64,000 bases of DNA, taken from positions 186,001-250,000 of the forward strand of contig CAYVTM010000001.1 of NCBI GenBank assembly GCA_964454645.1. Direction: 5' to 3'. Below are positions 1 through 9,400 of this stretch, in pieces; position 1 is the first letter of the stretch; every line of letters begins with the position of its first letter. The position numbers and the translations under genes are program-made. The notes under the pieces were generated by a model that was not told the DNA's origin, did no database searches, and saw only the letters and a program-made list of their open reading frames with translations. Origin of the DNA: CAYVTM01 sp964454645. GTDB lineage: Bacteria > Bacteroidota > Bacteroidia > Sphingobacteriales > Sphingobacteriaceae.

Positions 1-106
1 CGCTTGCATCATCCATGCCCCGGGCACTTGGGAGGTTTATAACCAATTGGCTGTTCCTGCGACTGAGATAGGCGGGATTACCAAAGTAGAGTGTACGTTT
101 GATCAT
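1..106 (-). CDS. cas1: Cas1 CRISPR integrase, N-terminal fragment cut by window edge
   Basis: The reverse strand opens with ATG at 106 and stays open to the edge, giving 35 codons that begin MIKRTLYFGNPAYLS and continue with a QLVINLP strand. This closely matches the N-terminal beta-sandwich of Bacteroidota type II-C Cas1 as I remember it. Cas1 with Cas2 integrates new spacers into the CRISPR array. The catalytic Glu/His/Asp residues lie beyond the edge, so activity cannot be judged. The start lies 15 bases after the stop of the upstream ATPase gene, so the two are very probably co-transcribed. The fragment is short; the identification rests on this motif plus the position downstream of cas9. 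Confidence 0.85.
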   Translation of the reverse strand, partial: MIKRTLYFGNPAYLSRRNSQLVINLPSARGMDDAS

Positions 107-121
107 AACTTATTGATTGGG

Positions 122-1252
122 TTAATTCATTTGAAGCCATCGCATCAGGAACTTATCATTGAGCATATAATAGGATTCTTCCGCATTTATTTCCCGATAG
201 ATTAATTCTTTTTCTAATAAGGATTCTACTGTTCTGCTGATCGTTGAAGTAGTACCCAGGCCATGTTTTCGAAGAAAATCTCTGCTATGCAACTGACTCA
301 CTTTCTCTTCCCTGGCGATTGCCTTCAACAGATCCCATTGAGTACGGGTTAACAGGTTTCTGTATTGATAATAATTACCGGCCATTTCATCGAGTATGTT
401 TTTACAGATTTTCTGAACATCATCCAATTGTATATTTTTGAAACCATCGGCATAAATCCGGTTACAAATCAATTGAGTGTAATAGGTATGCCTGCTGGTC
501 CATTGAAGAATAAAATCAATTGCTTCAACACTTATTTTTCTTTTCTTCTCCCGAAATATTTTCTGAATAAATTCCCGGTAATCTTTTTCTGAAATATATC
601 CCAGTGTTAAATTACTGCAACTGGCATAGAAAGGTCGTTTCGCATTCTGAAATATTTCGTACATCATTTTTTGATTACTGCCTGCAAAAATAAAATGCAC
701 GTTTTTAAGTACTTGAATATAGGTTCGTAAAATGGCTTCCGTATTTTTTTCGGGATATTCCAAAATCTGCTGAAACTCATCAATCGCTATAATTACTTTT
801 ACATTTTGCTTATCTAAAAATTGAAATACCTGCTGGATGGTTTTGGGTATTTCCGATTTGCTCATTTCGAGCGAAAGTTCCGGGCTTCCGTCCAGCGGAT
901 CGATACTGATAACGGGGCGGAGTTGCTTAATAAAACTTACAATACTTTTTCCGATTCCTCTGTTTTCCGGGAAACGCTTATAAATGGCCGTTGCTAATGT
1001 GTTTGTAAAATCTTTAAGATTACGTGTGCCATAAATATCAATATAGATGCATACAAACTTTTTGTTTTTGGATAATTTGTGAAAACTATGAGCCAATAAA
1101 CCTGTTTTACCTAATCTGCGGATAGCGAACAGGGTAGTGTTAATCCCGTTGGAGGCGTTTCGAATAATAAATTCTCTTTCTGTTTTTCGGTTACAGAAAA
1201 GACTCTCATTCTGATAGCCTGTTAGTAAAAAAGGGTTTTGAACAGTACTCAT
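122..1252 (-). CDS. AAA+ (archaeal-type ATPase_2) protein embedded between cas9 and cas1
   Basis: A 376-residue P-loop NTPase of the PF01637-like family. Walker A is the RRLGKTGL stretch (GKT at 48-50), Walker B is VIIAIDEF (D158, E159), and a sensor-like FIFAGSN follows at about 188-193. A conserved-looking HTYYTQ segment lies near 255. The C-terminal 90 residues (TQWDLLKAIA...RDFLRKHG...STISRTVESLLEK) read as a winged helix, which suggests DNA or protein binding. No signal peptide or membrane segment. I start at ATG 1252; an upstream in-frame TTG at 1276 would add eight residues but lies inside the promoter. Relatives are common as stand-alone genes in Bacteroidota, with little known function. 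Here it sits in the cas operon: 177 bases after cas9, 15 before cas1. A role in spacer acquisition or regulation is inference; it could also be a passenger gene. Confidence 0.85.
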   Translation of the reverse strand: MSTVQNPFLLTGYQNESLFCNRKTEREFIIRNASNGINTTLFAIRRLGKTGLLAHSFHKLSKNKKFVCIYIDIYGTRNLKDFTNTLATAIYKRFPENRGIGKSIVSFIKQLRPVISIDPLDGSPELSLEMSKSEIPKTIQQVFQFLDKQNVKVIIAIDEFQQILEYPEKNTEAILRTYIQVLKNVHFIFAGSNQKMMYEIFQNAKRPFYASCSNLTLGYISEKDYREFIQKIFREKKRKISVEAIDFILQWTSRHTYYTQLICNRIYADGFKNIQLDDVQKICKNILDEMAGNYYQYRNLLTRTQWDLLKAIAREEKVSQLHSRDFLRKHGLGTTSTISRTVESLLEKELIYREINAEESYYMLNDKFLMRWLQMN

Positions 1253-1255
1253 ATT

Positions 1256-1263
1256 CAAATATA
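1256..1263 (-). promoter_or_regulatory. Probable -7 promoter element of the ATPase gene
   Basis: Reading leftwards, TATATTTG fits the Bacteroidota sigma-A -7 consensus TAnnTTTG. It lies directly before ATG 1252, so the message would be nearly leaderless. A TTTG that could serve as the -33 box occurs at 1291-1288, 24 bases upstream, slightly wide. This would give the ATPase and cas1 a transcript separate from cas9. Pattern match only. Confidence 0.4.
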
Positions 1264-1267
1264 TATA

Positions 1268-1300
1268 ATTACGCAAAATGTGTTACGCAAAATGCGTAAT
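1268..1300. promoter_or_regulatory. Operator-like cluster of three TTACGCA heptamers
   Basis: Two direct copies of TTACGCAAAATG (1269-1280 and 1283-1294) are followed by an inverted copy TGCGTAA (1293-1299). The outer copies form an 8-base inverted repeat, ATTACGCA/TGCGTAAT. The cluster lies between the likely -33 and -7 boxes of the ATPase promoter, where a repressor or the ATPase's own winged helix could bind. Following on the + strand is a T run, but no + strand gene precedes it, so I do not call it a terminator. Confidence 0.45.
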
Positions 1301-1429
1301 TTTTTTGAAAAACAGATAAATGCTTTATTTTTATATCCTGAGTATTATTTATTGAGATGGGATTCATGCAATGCATCTATCAGTCTTTATGGAAAGAATA
1401 AAAGTGGTTTGCTTCTTTCATGGCTTACA

Positions 1430-4400
1430 TTATTTTAGAGATATATTACCTAAACGGTCAACTTTTAGTTTGATGCAAATTTCTTTTATCATTAATCCAT
1501 CTATACTTTTTTCCATTTTATTTAAAGGTGAGAATTCTACTTTATTAACTATAGATATTGCAACTTCTTGCTTAACAAAAAAGCACTGATTCCCTGTAAA
1601 GCTAACTACTTTATATATGTTTCCAACTCGCTTTTTATATATGTTTCCAAAATCAATAGATTTTAAATTCTCCTTTTCGTCTTCGCTTGGAACATATACC
1701 AAGTCGTTGGGAGATAAGCTGAATAAGAATTTTCCTTTGTCTGTTTTAATTGGAATGAGCGGTGTACGGTTTTGCTCTTCTTTAGATAAAGTAGCCCGCC
1801 ATTTTTGATGTTCTATCACTTCATTCAAAGGAATAGTCTCGTAATTCCTTTTTCCTTCTTCATTCTCATAAACGGCAAAAAACAGGTTGGTTCCTTTAGC
1901 AGCTATAACAAATTTATCTTTTTTATTGCCCGTTTGCCCTACATTAAATTTGTTTCCCTTAGGTTCGTAAGTTCTTACTTTTAATATAGGCTGATGAATT
2001 TTTCCATTATTGAGCGCAACAATATTTTTGTTCATTTCCTCGATACCTTCAGGAGAAAATGCCAATAATTCAGGTGCTATTTCTTTTCCTTTTTCGTCTT
2101 TTTGATTTTGATGCTTTTCTGTTCGGATGTGATTAAGTAATATTTTTTGAATACCTGTATCTGTAATGCTTTCTATTTTCTTTTCATTGAACGATGCATC
2201 TAATGAAACTCTTGATGTCGCATTGATGCCATTATCTTGCTCATCAACTTCCCAATAGTATATTTCCACTTTGGAAATATTTTTATCATTCCATTGATTA
2301 TTCAAGTCTTTAAAATGCTTTGTTATTTTCTTTTTGTCTAATCCGCCTTTAATCAGTTTTTTGATTTGTTGTTTTAATGATTTATCCGTAATGTTCTCAG
2401 CTTCATCAATCGCATTATTCAAAGAAACCGTTTTTGTTCTACGTAATTTGATTAAACCTGCAACAGTTTCCTGATGCATAGGTTTGCGTATCGCCCAACT
2501 GTCGCCCTTGGTTTGTGGTACAAACTCTTTTACTTTTTTACCGTCTTTGTCTACCCATTTTTCATATTTGTTACTTGTCTTATTAATTACTCTCAAATTT
2601 TTTTTGAAACTTACCACAATATTTTCTATGCTGTTGCGGGTATTAACAGTAAAATTATCCCAGGGTTTTAGAAAATCTTTAGGAACTTCTTTTTCTACCT
2701 GCTGATTTGTTTTTTTATCGAGATACGATACCTTTTCAAACTTTCGTAACTTTCTGTTTAAGTCAAAACGTTCATTGGATTTTGCGTGCTTATTGTTCAA
2801 TAAATTGATGTGGTCACGAGTGGCACAAGCAATCACCAGAGCGTCTAAAGCGTGATTCCGATGGTCAATTCTTTTCTTCTGAAAGCCTTTGGATAGTTCA
2901 ATCGGAACAGTAGGTAAATGCTTTTGATGCTTTTCATTGTATGCTGTAAAAGCAGTAGAATTGGTCAATGTATTCATCCGCTCAAAACGTGGTAATATCA
3001 ATTCATTCCAAACATCGTTCAACCCCCAATCCTGTTTTAATGTAGCGGTAATTTTTCCGTTTCCTGGAATTATATTTTTAGAGTTTATACCATCGTCATT
3101 ACTTTCAGAACGAACAATATTGGATAACACTGATGAAATAAATTTACTGATGTAACGTGTATCGTTCAATTGGCGTTCAATCATTTTTTCGGGAATATCT
3201 TCCAGTAATAATTTGTTCTTTTTGGAACGATTCTTTTCGTAATGTTGTTTTACAAAATCTGTATATTCAGCTTCTGTAAATATCTTAACAATCTTTCCAT
3301 TTGATGATAATTCGTCAACAACTCTCCCTCCCTGACTTTTTATAAATTCTAATCCTAATTGATTATCCTTATATGGATTTTTATTTACAACAGACTCGCA
3401 AATTACTTTGTTGCTGAAACTATCATCAAAAAAACGGCTTTGAGGAATAATGTGTTCTATTTCATAATCAGTTGTAAACAGTTTGCTTAATGGAATCATT
3501 TCTCCTGTGTATGGAGAACGGTATTTTTGTTCCAACCATAGTTTATATCGTTGAAGTTCTGATTTTGTCGGTTGTGCTGTTTTACTGATTTTTAAAATAT
3601 CATCTTCAATTTCTATATCAGAATTCAATACCCCATCTTCGTAAATCTTTAAAATTTCTTGTTGCATAGGAGAATAAGGACGGACATTTTCAAAAGTGAT
3701 ATCCATTTTCAATTCGGCTAACAATGCTTTAATACGCAAATTTGTATTTTCATTTTCTGTTACCTGATTGGTAATTTTTTGTCGGTCTTCTGCCGTGTTT
3801 TTCATTTCACGCCCCAACTCAATGTGAATTTCATCAAAGAAGTCTTTTGTTCCTTTACCGTATTTCAACCAAATATCTTTTACTACACGAAGCGTTTCAG
3901 TAACAACCTGTTCCACAATCGGGTTGCGTAAAGAATGTTGTTTAAATTCTTTCAAATACTTTTCCAAATCGGCAACGGAATTCCATTTTCCTGCAATGTT
4001 TGCTTCCGAATGTCGGTCATAAACAATGTATTGCGCCAACCATAATTGCAAACCTTGAAAATCATTTTCAGCAGTTAATTTTTTTGCTTTTTCACGAACC
4101 CGATTTTTGATTTCTTCATCGTATTCTCCTGTAATGATTTTACCGATACGGTCTTTTGTTTTGGTATCGATCGCTTCCCAATTCCAATATTTTCCCAAAC
4201 GGATTAACGGTAATAACTTCTTGATTGCTTTTTCCGAAAATGAACCGTATTCACTGTTTAATGGCGGAAATTTTTTGAAACTCTCTACAAAAGAAGTTCC
4301 GTCTAAATTATATTTATCAGCAAACGTTTTCAGTGCCTTTTCAAACTCTGTTTTATCTGTTACCGAATAGATAATGTGCCACAATTTTTGTTCTATTTCA

Positions 4401-6013
4401 GATGTCAGAAAATCATCTACAATACCTTCAACTTTAGAAAGCCTCGTTGTAATTTGTGTTTTGATTTCATTACAGGGATATTTCTTATCCTCTACAAAAT
4501 TCCAGCGATGTGTTTTTTCATTGAGTTTAAAATGCTTGAGCAATGTTTTTTGGTCAACTTCTTTTCTGCTATTTAAGAACTCAAACAGTTTTTCGTAAGC
4601 CTCAATACTATTTAAAAACTCTTGAGTAACGTTGGTATCATCGTCTTTTTTGTAAATACTCAAATTGTACATCCATTGCCACAACCGAAATTCCTGATAC
4701 AAAGGATGTGATTTTGGAATAGCTTTTAGATACTCCGTTTTTTCATTTCCTTCGGTATCTTTGTATTTTCTGTATTCAAGTGTACAATCACTAATAGATG
4801 ATTTTTTGCTTTTCAAAGGACGCTGGTAGAAAATAATATCTTCTAAAAAGAGATGTACAAAATCTTTTTTACTCAAAATCATTTGGTGTGTTTCATTGTT
4901 TCTGTATAATTCTCTTACACAATCGTTATACAAATCCTCACTTTGCAATTCGAAATGAAATTCTTTCTGCTTTTTTAGAATCTGTTTTAATTCTTCCTTA
5001 TAAAACTTACGTTCAATGGTACGAACCAATTTTCCTTTGATTTTCTGCTTTGGGTTTTGTAACAAAGTATCATAAATATATGTACCAACAGTTTTGTCAG
5101 AATCTTTAATATCCTTCTCTGTTTTAATTTTGATTAGTTTCCATTTCTTATCCCAATCTTCCTCAGTTGGAATAGAAAACCTCCTTTTTAAAGAGCCATC
5201 TTCCTCAAACTTATCGTTTCCTTCCTTATCTAAATCAACAGTTGCTATAATATTCTTTATTTGACCAACCCAATTTGGGACTTCTTTGGAAAATATTTTA
5301 CCTGTATCTCCATTGTCTAATTTTACTAAAATGACCTTTAAACTTTTGTAAATATTTCCTGTATCCGTAATTTCTTCTATTTTATTTGTGGTAAAATAAA
5401 TTCTCGTTTGTGCAGTCCTTGTAGCATCCTCATCCTCCTCGCCCCGCAATTGATAATACCCACGTTTTTGATTGAAATTGAGAAGTATCCAAGCCAATTC
5501 TTCCTTTTCTATTTTTTGCTCTAATGCCTTTTTACGCAAATAGTAAATTGTCCAATCGTAGGGTACTTTTTTGTCATTTCCCAAAAGTTGCGGTTGGTGT
5601 TGTTTAAAATCGTTCAACATTTCGGAAAAAGAATTTTTGAAAATAAAATCTTTGTTATTGTAAACCAGTTTGGGTTCGGTTTCAGATAAAAACTGTCCTA
5701 ACCGATTTTCAAAATCTACTTTATTCACATAATGATTCGGTAAAAAACCTAATACATTTAATACACGATGCAAGCGTTCACGCCTTAATAAGTGACGTTC
5801 TCTTAGTCTTCTCACACCCCTATAACCTGTTCTTTCAGCAGTCTGCGAAACTGAATTTCCTTTACCAAATTCTCCCAAAATATCCTGACTCATTGGGATA
5901 ATACGGCTACCTATTCCAAGAATTTCACCCTGTTTGTTTTCAAAATCTTGTTGAACTAAAGCCCAACCAATGGAGTTCGTTCCTAAGTCAAGCCCTAAAA
6001 TTGTCTTAATCAT
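1430..6013 (-). CDS. cas9: CRISPR-associated endonuclease Cas9, type II-C
   Basis: RNA-guided DNA endonuclease of 1527 residues, at the long end of the II-C range, as is usual in Bacteroidota. RuvC-I is at the N-terminus (LGLDLGTNSIGWA, D9). An arginine-rich bridge helix follows (VRRLRERHLLRRERLHR, about 68-85). RuvC-II is IHIELGREM with E732. The HNH motif is YEIEHIIPQSRFFDDSFSNKV with H854. RuvC-III is HRNHALDALVIA with H1054 and D1057. All catalytic motifs are present, so an active nuclease is expected. The HNH residue before the catalytic His is Glu (E853), where Cas9s such as the S. pyogenes enzyme have Asp. The last 450 residues are the PAM-interacting part. The start ATG is shared by no alternative nearby. 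It is transcribed away from the tracrRNA and towards the ATPase and cas1. The coding frame is intact. Confidence 0.98.
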   Translation of the reverse strand: MIKTILGLDLGTNSIGWALVQQDFENKQGEILGIGSRIIPMSQDILGEFGKGNSVSQTAERTGYRGVRRLRERHLLRRERLHRVLNVLGFLPNHYVNKVDFENRLGQFLSETEPKLVYNNKDFIFKNSFSEMLNDFKQHQPQLLGNDKKVPYDWTIYYLRKKALEQKIEKEELAWILLNFNQKRGYYQLRGEEDEDATRTAQTRIYFTTNKIEEITDTGNIYKSLKVILVKLDNGDTGKIFSKEVPNWVGQIKNIIATVDLDKEGNDKFEEDGSLKRRFSIPTEEDWDKKWKLIKIKTEKDIKDSDKTVGTYIYDTLLQNPKQKIKGKLVRTIERKFYKEELKQILKKQKEFHFELQSEDLYNDCVRELYRNNETHQMILSKKDFVHLFLEDIIFYQRPLKSKKSSISDCTLEYRKYKDTEGNEKTEYLKAIPKSHPLYQEFRLWQWMYNLSIYKKDDDTNVTQEFLNSIEAYEKLFEFLNSRKEVDQKTLLKHFKLNEKTHRWNFVEDKKYPCNEIKTQITTRLSKVEGIVDDFLTSEIEQKLWHIIYSVTDKTEFEKALKTFADKYNLDGTSFVESFKKFPPLNSEYGSFSEKAIKKLLPLIRLGKYWNWEAIDTKTKDRIGKIITGEYDEEIKNRVREKAKKLTAENDFQGLQLWLAQYIVYDRHSEANIAGKWNSVADLEKYLKEFKQHSLRNPIVEQVVTETLRVVKDIWLKYGKGTKDFFDEIHIELGREMKNTAEDRQKITNQVTENENTNLRIKALLAELKMDITFENVRPYSPMQQEILKIYEDGVLNSDIEIEDDILKISKTAQPTKSELQRYKLWLEQKYRSPYTGEMIPLSKLFTTDYEIEHIIPQSRFFDDSFSNKVICESVVNKNPYKDNQLGLEFIKSQGGRVVDELSSNGKIVKIFTEAEYTDFVKQHYEKNRSKKNKLLLEDIPEKMIERQLNDTRYISKFISSVLSNIVRSESNDDGINSKNIIPGNGKITATLKQDWGLNDVWNELILPRFERMNTLTNSTAFTAYNEKHQKHLPTVPIELSKGFQKKRIDHRNHALDALVIACATRDHINLLNNKHAKSNERFDLNRKLRKFEKVSYLDKKTNQQVEKEVPKDFLKPWDNFTVNTRNSIENIVVSFKKNLRVINKTSNKYEKWVDKDGKKVKEFVPQTKGDSWAIRKPMHQETVAGLIKLRRTKTVSLNNAIDEAENITDKSLKQQIKKLIKGGLDKKKITKHFKDLNNQWNDKNISKVEIYYWEVDEQDNGINATSRVSLDASFNEKKIESITDTGIQKILLNHIRTEKHQNQKDEKGKEIAPELLAFSPEGIEEMNKNIVALNNGKIHQPILKVRTYEPKGNKFNVGQTGNKKDKFVIAAKGTNLFFAVYENEEGKRNYETIPLNEVIEHQKWRATLSKEEQNRTPLIPIKTDKGKFLFSLSPNDLVYVPSEDEKENLKSIDFGNIYKKRVGNIYKVVSFTGNQCFFVKQEVAISIVNKVEFSPLNKMEKSIDGLMIKEICIKLKVDRLGNISLK

Positions 6014-6045
6014 TTTTTGAACTTTAAAATATATTAATATTTTTA

Positions 6046-6131
6046 CAATCTAATTTGAAGCAAATCACAATAAGGATTATTCCGTTGTGAAAACATTTAA
6101 GCTGCCTCGTCTTCCAATACGGGGCTTTTTT
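6046..6131 (+). ncRNA. tracrRNA of the type II-C system
   Basis: Divergent from cas9, about 35 bases from its start. The anti-repeat is TAATTTGAAGCAAATCACAA (6051-6070). Its complement begins TTGTGATTTGCTTCAAATTA, resembling the start of Bacteroidota II-C repeats I recall (GTTGTGATTTGCTTTC-like). It is followed by a short GGA-TTAT-TCC hairpin and a GTTGTGAAAACATTT linker, both typical of II-C tracrRNAs. It ends in a GC hairpin and T run. A weak promoter may lie in 6014-6045. The 5' end is estimated. The crRNA repeat itself is not in the window, so the pairing cannot be checked here. Confidence 0.85.
6104..6131 (+). terminator. Intrinsic terminator of the tracrRNA
   Basis: GCCTCG pairs with CGGGGC (one G-U pair) around a ten-base loop, followed directly by six T. 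It forms the last hairpin of the tracrRNA. Confidence 0.8.
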
Positions 6132-6484
6132 ATTCCATGCCCTTCCTCCATCTCAATCCATTTCCAATAAAAATCCTGAATATTTAGTTTGTTTAAGTTT
6201 TTCCAATTAACAAAAAATATCCTTAAATACCAAATTATAAACCTGTTGCCATATATTATTTGGAATTAGGCTTGATTTTGGGCTCATTTCCGAATAAAAT
6301 CCTGTTAATTTTTTAAAACTTGCAAATTCCGGAAATACAGGCTTTTAAAATCCTGTTGAAAACTCTGTAATAACCTTCGCCGGTCTTTCCGTAGATTTGA
6401 GATCCGGATGATTTTTAATGCATGTTGCGCTTGTAGGAGCAAGCTGCTTGTCATTCGGGAAATTATTTAGACAGATTTTACGCT
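6132..6484. other. Non-coding gap between tracrRNA and dnaE with degenerate AAAATCCTG repeats
   Basis: No plausible gene is seen on either strand. The stretch is AT-rich and carries three copies of a short motif, AAAATCCTG, at 6170-6178, 6296-6306 and 6347-6357, the last two extended to AAAATCCTGTT. The dnaE promoter should lie in the last 100 bases, but no clear TAnnTTTG element stands out. Confidence 0.5.
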
Positions 6485-9400
6485 ATGCCCGATTTTTCAC
6501 ATTTACACGTACATACCCAGTTTTCTTTATTAGACGGTGCTGCCGATATCTCGCGCATGTTTAAGAAGGCGCAGGCGGATGGCATGAAGGCGATGGCGAT
6601 CACCGATCACGGTAATATGTTCGGAGTGTTTAAATTTGTTGCCGAGGCGGCTAAGCATAATGTAAAGCCGATTGTGGGTTGCGAATTTTATGTGGTGAAT
6701 GATCGCCATAGAAAGCAGTTTACCAAAGAGGATAAGGATGTGCGGAACCATCAGCTTTTGCTGGCAAAGAATGCCGAAGGCTATCAGAACCTGGTAAAGC
6801 TTTGCTCGTTGGGATATATAGAAGGTCTGTACGGGAAGTACCCGCGTATTGATAAAGAGCTTATTTTACAACATCACAAAGGATTAATAGCTACCACCTG
6901 CTGTATCGGCGCTTCGGTACCACGTACGATCCTGAAAAAAGGGGAGGAAGCCGGGGAAGCGGAATTCAAATGGTGGCTGGATCTGTTCGGAGAAGATTAC
7001 TATATCGAACTGCAACGCCACGACATTCCCGAGCAATTGAAAGTGAATGAAGTGCTGATACGTTTCGCACAAAAGTACAATGTAAAAATAATTGCTTCGA
7101 ACGATTCGCATTATGTCGATCAGGCGGATGCCAATGCGCATGATATTTTATTATGCATCAATACGGGCGAAAAACAAAGCACACCTACCGTAAAAGAGTT
7201 TGATGATGAGGTTTCGGTAAAAGGGAAACGTTTTGCCTTTTACAACGATCAGTTTTATTTTAAAACACAAAGCGAGATGAATGCTTTGTTCGCCGATATT
7301 CCGGAAGCGATCGATTATACCGGCGAGATCGTCGATAAGGTTGAAACGCTGAAACTGAAGCAGGACATTATGCTTCCGCATTTTGTGGTGCCCAAAGAAT
7401 TTTTATCGCAGGATCAATACCTCGAGCATTTAACCTACGAAGGGGCGAAGGAACGTTATAAGGAACTGACACCCGAAATTGAGGAGCGTTTGCAATTCGA
7501 GCTGCATACCATACGCACCATGGGTTTTGCCGGATACTTTTTAATTGTAGCCGACTTTATCAAAGCGGGCCGTGACATCGGAGTATTCGTAGGGCCGGGA
7601 AGAGGTTCGGCGGCGGGTTCGGCTGTGGCTTACTGCATTGGAATTACGAATATCGATCCGATTAAATATAACTTGCTTTTCGAGCGTTTCTTAAATCCCG
7701 ATCGTAAGTCGATGCCCGATATCGATACGGATTTTGATGACGAAGGCCGTCAGAAAGTGATCGATTATGTTGTTGATAAATATGGAAAAAATCAGGTGGC
7801 GCAAATTGTTACCTATGGTACCATGGCGGCGAAGATGAGTATAAAAGATGTAGCGCGGGTAATGGATCTGCCTTTACAGGAATCGAATGCCCTGGCAAAG
7901 CTGGTTCCTGATAAGCCGGGTATCGAGTTGAACAGGGTGATTTTGGCTCCGCTGGATGGCCCGGATGGACTGAAAGAGAAGGAGGGGATTAACGGTGATG
8001 ATCTGGAAGATGTAAAACGTTTACGCGAGATACACAAGGGTGATGATTTATCGGCGAAAGTGCTGAAAGAGGCATTGGTACTGGAAGGCTCGGTGCGGGG
8101 AACTGGAATACATGCCGCGGGAATTATTATTGCTCCTAAAGACCTTACGGATATTATTCCGGTCGCGACTTCTAAAGAAACGGAATTGCTCATTACACAA
8201 TACGATGGCAGGGTGATTGAAGATGCCGGGGTTATCAAGATGGATTTCCTGGGTTTGAAAACGCTTACCATTATGCGCGATGCTTTGCAATTGATTAAGA
8301 AAAATCATGGCACCGATTTAGATTTAGATACCCTGACACTCAACGATGAGAAAACCTACGAAGTGTATCAGCGTGCCGAAACCAACGGTATCTTCCAGTT
8401 CGAGTCGGCGGGAATGCAAAAGCATCTCAAAGATTTACGTCCCGATAAATTCGAAGACATTATTGCGATGAACGCATTGTTCCGTCCGGGCCCGATGGAA
8501 TATATTCCGAATTACGTTGCCCGTAAACACGGACGTGAAACGGTATCCTATGACCTTCCTGATATGGAAGAATATTTACAGGACACCTATGGTATTACCG
8601 TTTACCAGGAGCAGGTGATGTTGCTTTCGCAGAAGTTGGCAGATTTTACCAAAGGTGATGCCGATGTTTTGCGTAAAGCAATGGGGAAGAAAGATCGTAA
8701 AACCCTGGATAAACTGAAGCCTCAGTTTATTGAACAAGCCATGCAGAAAGGCCATCCGGAAAAAATATTGGAAAAAATATGGACCGACTGGGAAGCCTTT
8801 GCACAGTATGCTTTCAACAAATCGCATTCTACCTGCTATGCTTTGGTTTCCTATCAAACAGCTTATCTCAAAGCACATTATCCTGCCGAATTTATGGCAG
8901 CGGTATTGACACATAACCTAAGCAATATCGATAAGATCACTTTCTTCATGGAAGAATGTAAACGCATGGGACTATCGGTACTGGGACCGGATGTGAACGA
9001 GAGTGAATATCGGTTCTCGGTAAATAAAAATGGCCAGGTACGTTTTGGTTTGGGTGCGGTAAAAGGAGTGGGAGAGGCTGCGGTGATGGCAATTGTTGAA
9101 GAACGTAAGGAGAGAGGAAATTTTACTTCGATTTACGATTTTGTACAACGCATTAATCTCAGGGCTGCGAATAAAAAAACGTTCGAGAGCTTAGCGTATG
9201 CCGGAGCTTTCGACGGTTTCGACATCCATCGGGCGATTTATTTCCATCAGGAGGCAAATGAGACAACGACTTTTCTGGAAAAAATTATTCGCTACGGATT
9301 GAATTATCAGGAAAGCTTAAATGCTGCCCAGAACTCTTTGTTCGGAGATGCGTCTTCGGCACAAATTGCCGAACCGAAATTGCCGCAGGTGGAAGAGTGG

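Noticed and set aside
2..205. Open reading frame on the + strand at the left edge
   Set aside because: It runs opposite the clear Cas1 N-terminus and the ATPase C-terminus, has no start in the window and shows no known motif.
1268..1306. ATTACGCA/TGCGTAAT hairpin plus T run as a terminator
   Set aside because: The T run is on the + strand, where no gene precedes it; for the leftward genes the sequence fits an operator better.
4107..4598. Several open frames on the strand opposite cas9
   Set aside because: They are shadows of the intact cas9 frame and have no domain or start context.
1253..6484. A CRISPR repeat array near cas9
   Set aside because: I searched the gaps around cas9 for regularly spaced repeats of about 36-47 bases and saw none; the anti-repeat occurs only once.
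7813..8308. Frames of up to 152 codons opposite dnaE
   Set aside because: They lie inside the polymerase gene and read as low-complexity Ser/Pro/Arg sequence without a recognisable family.
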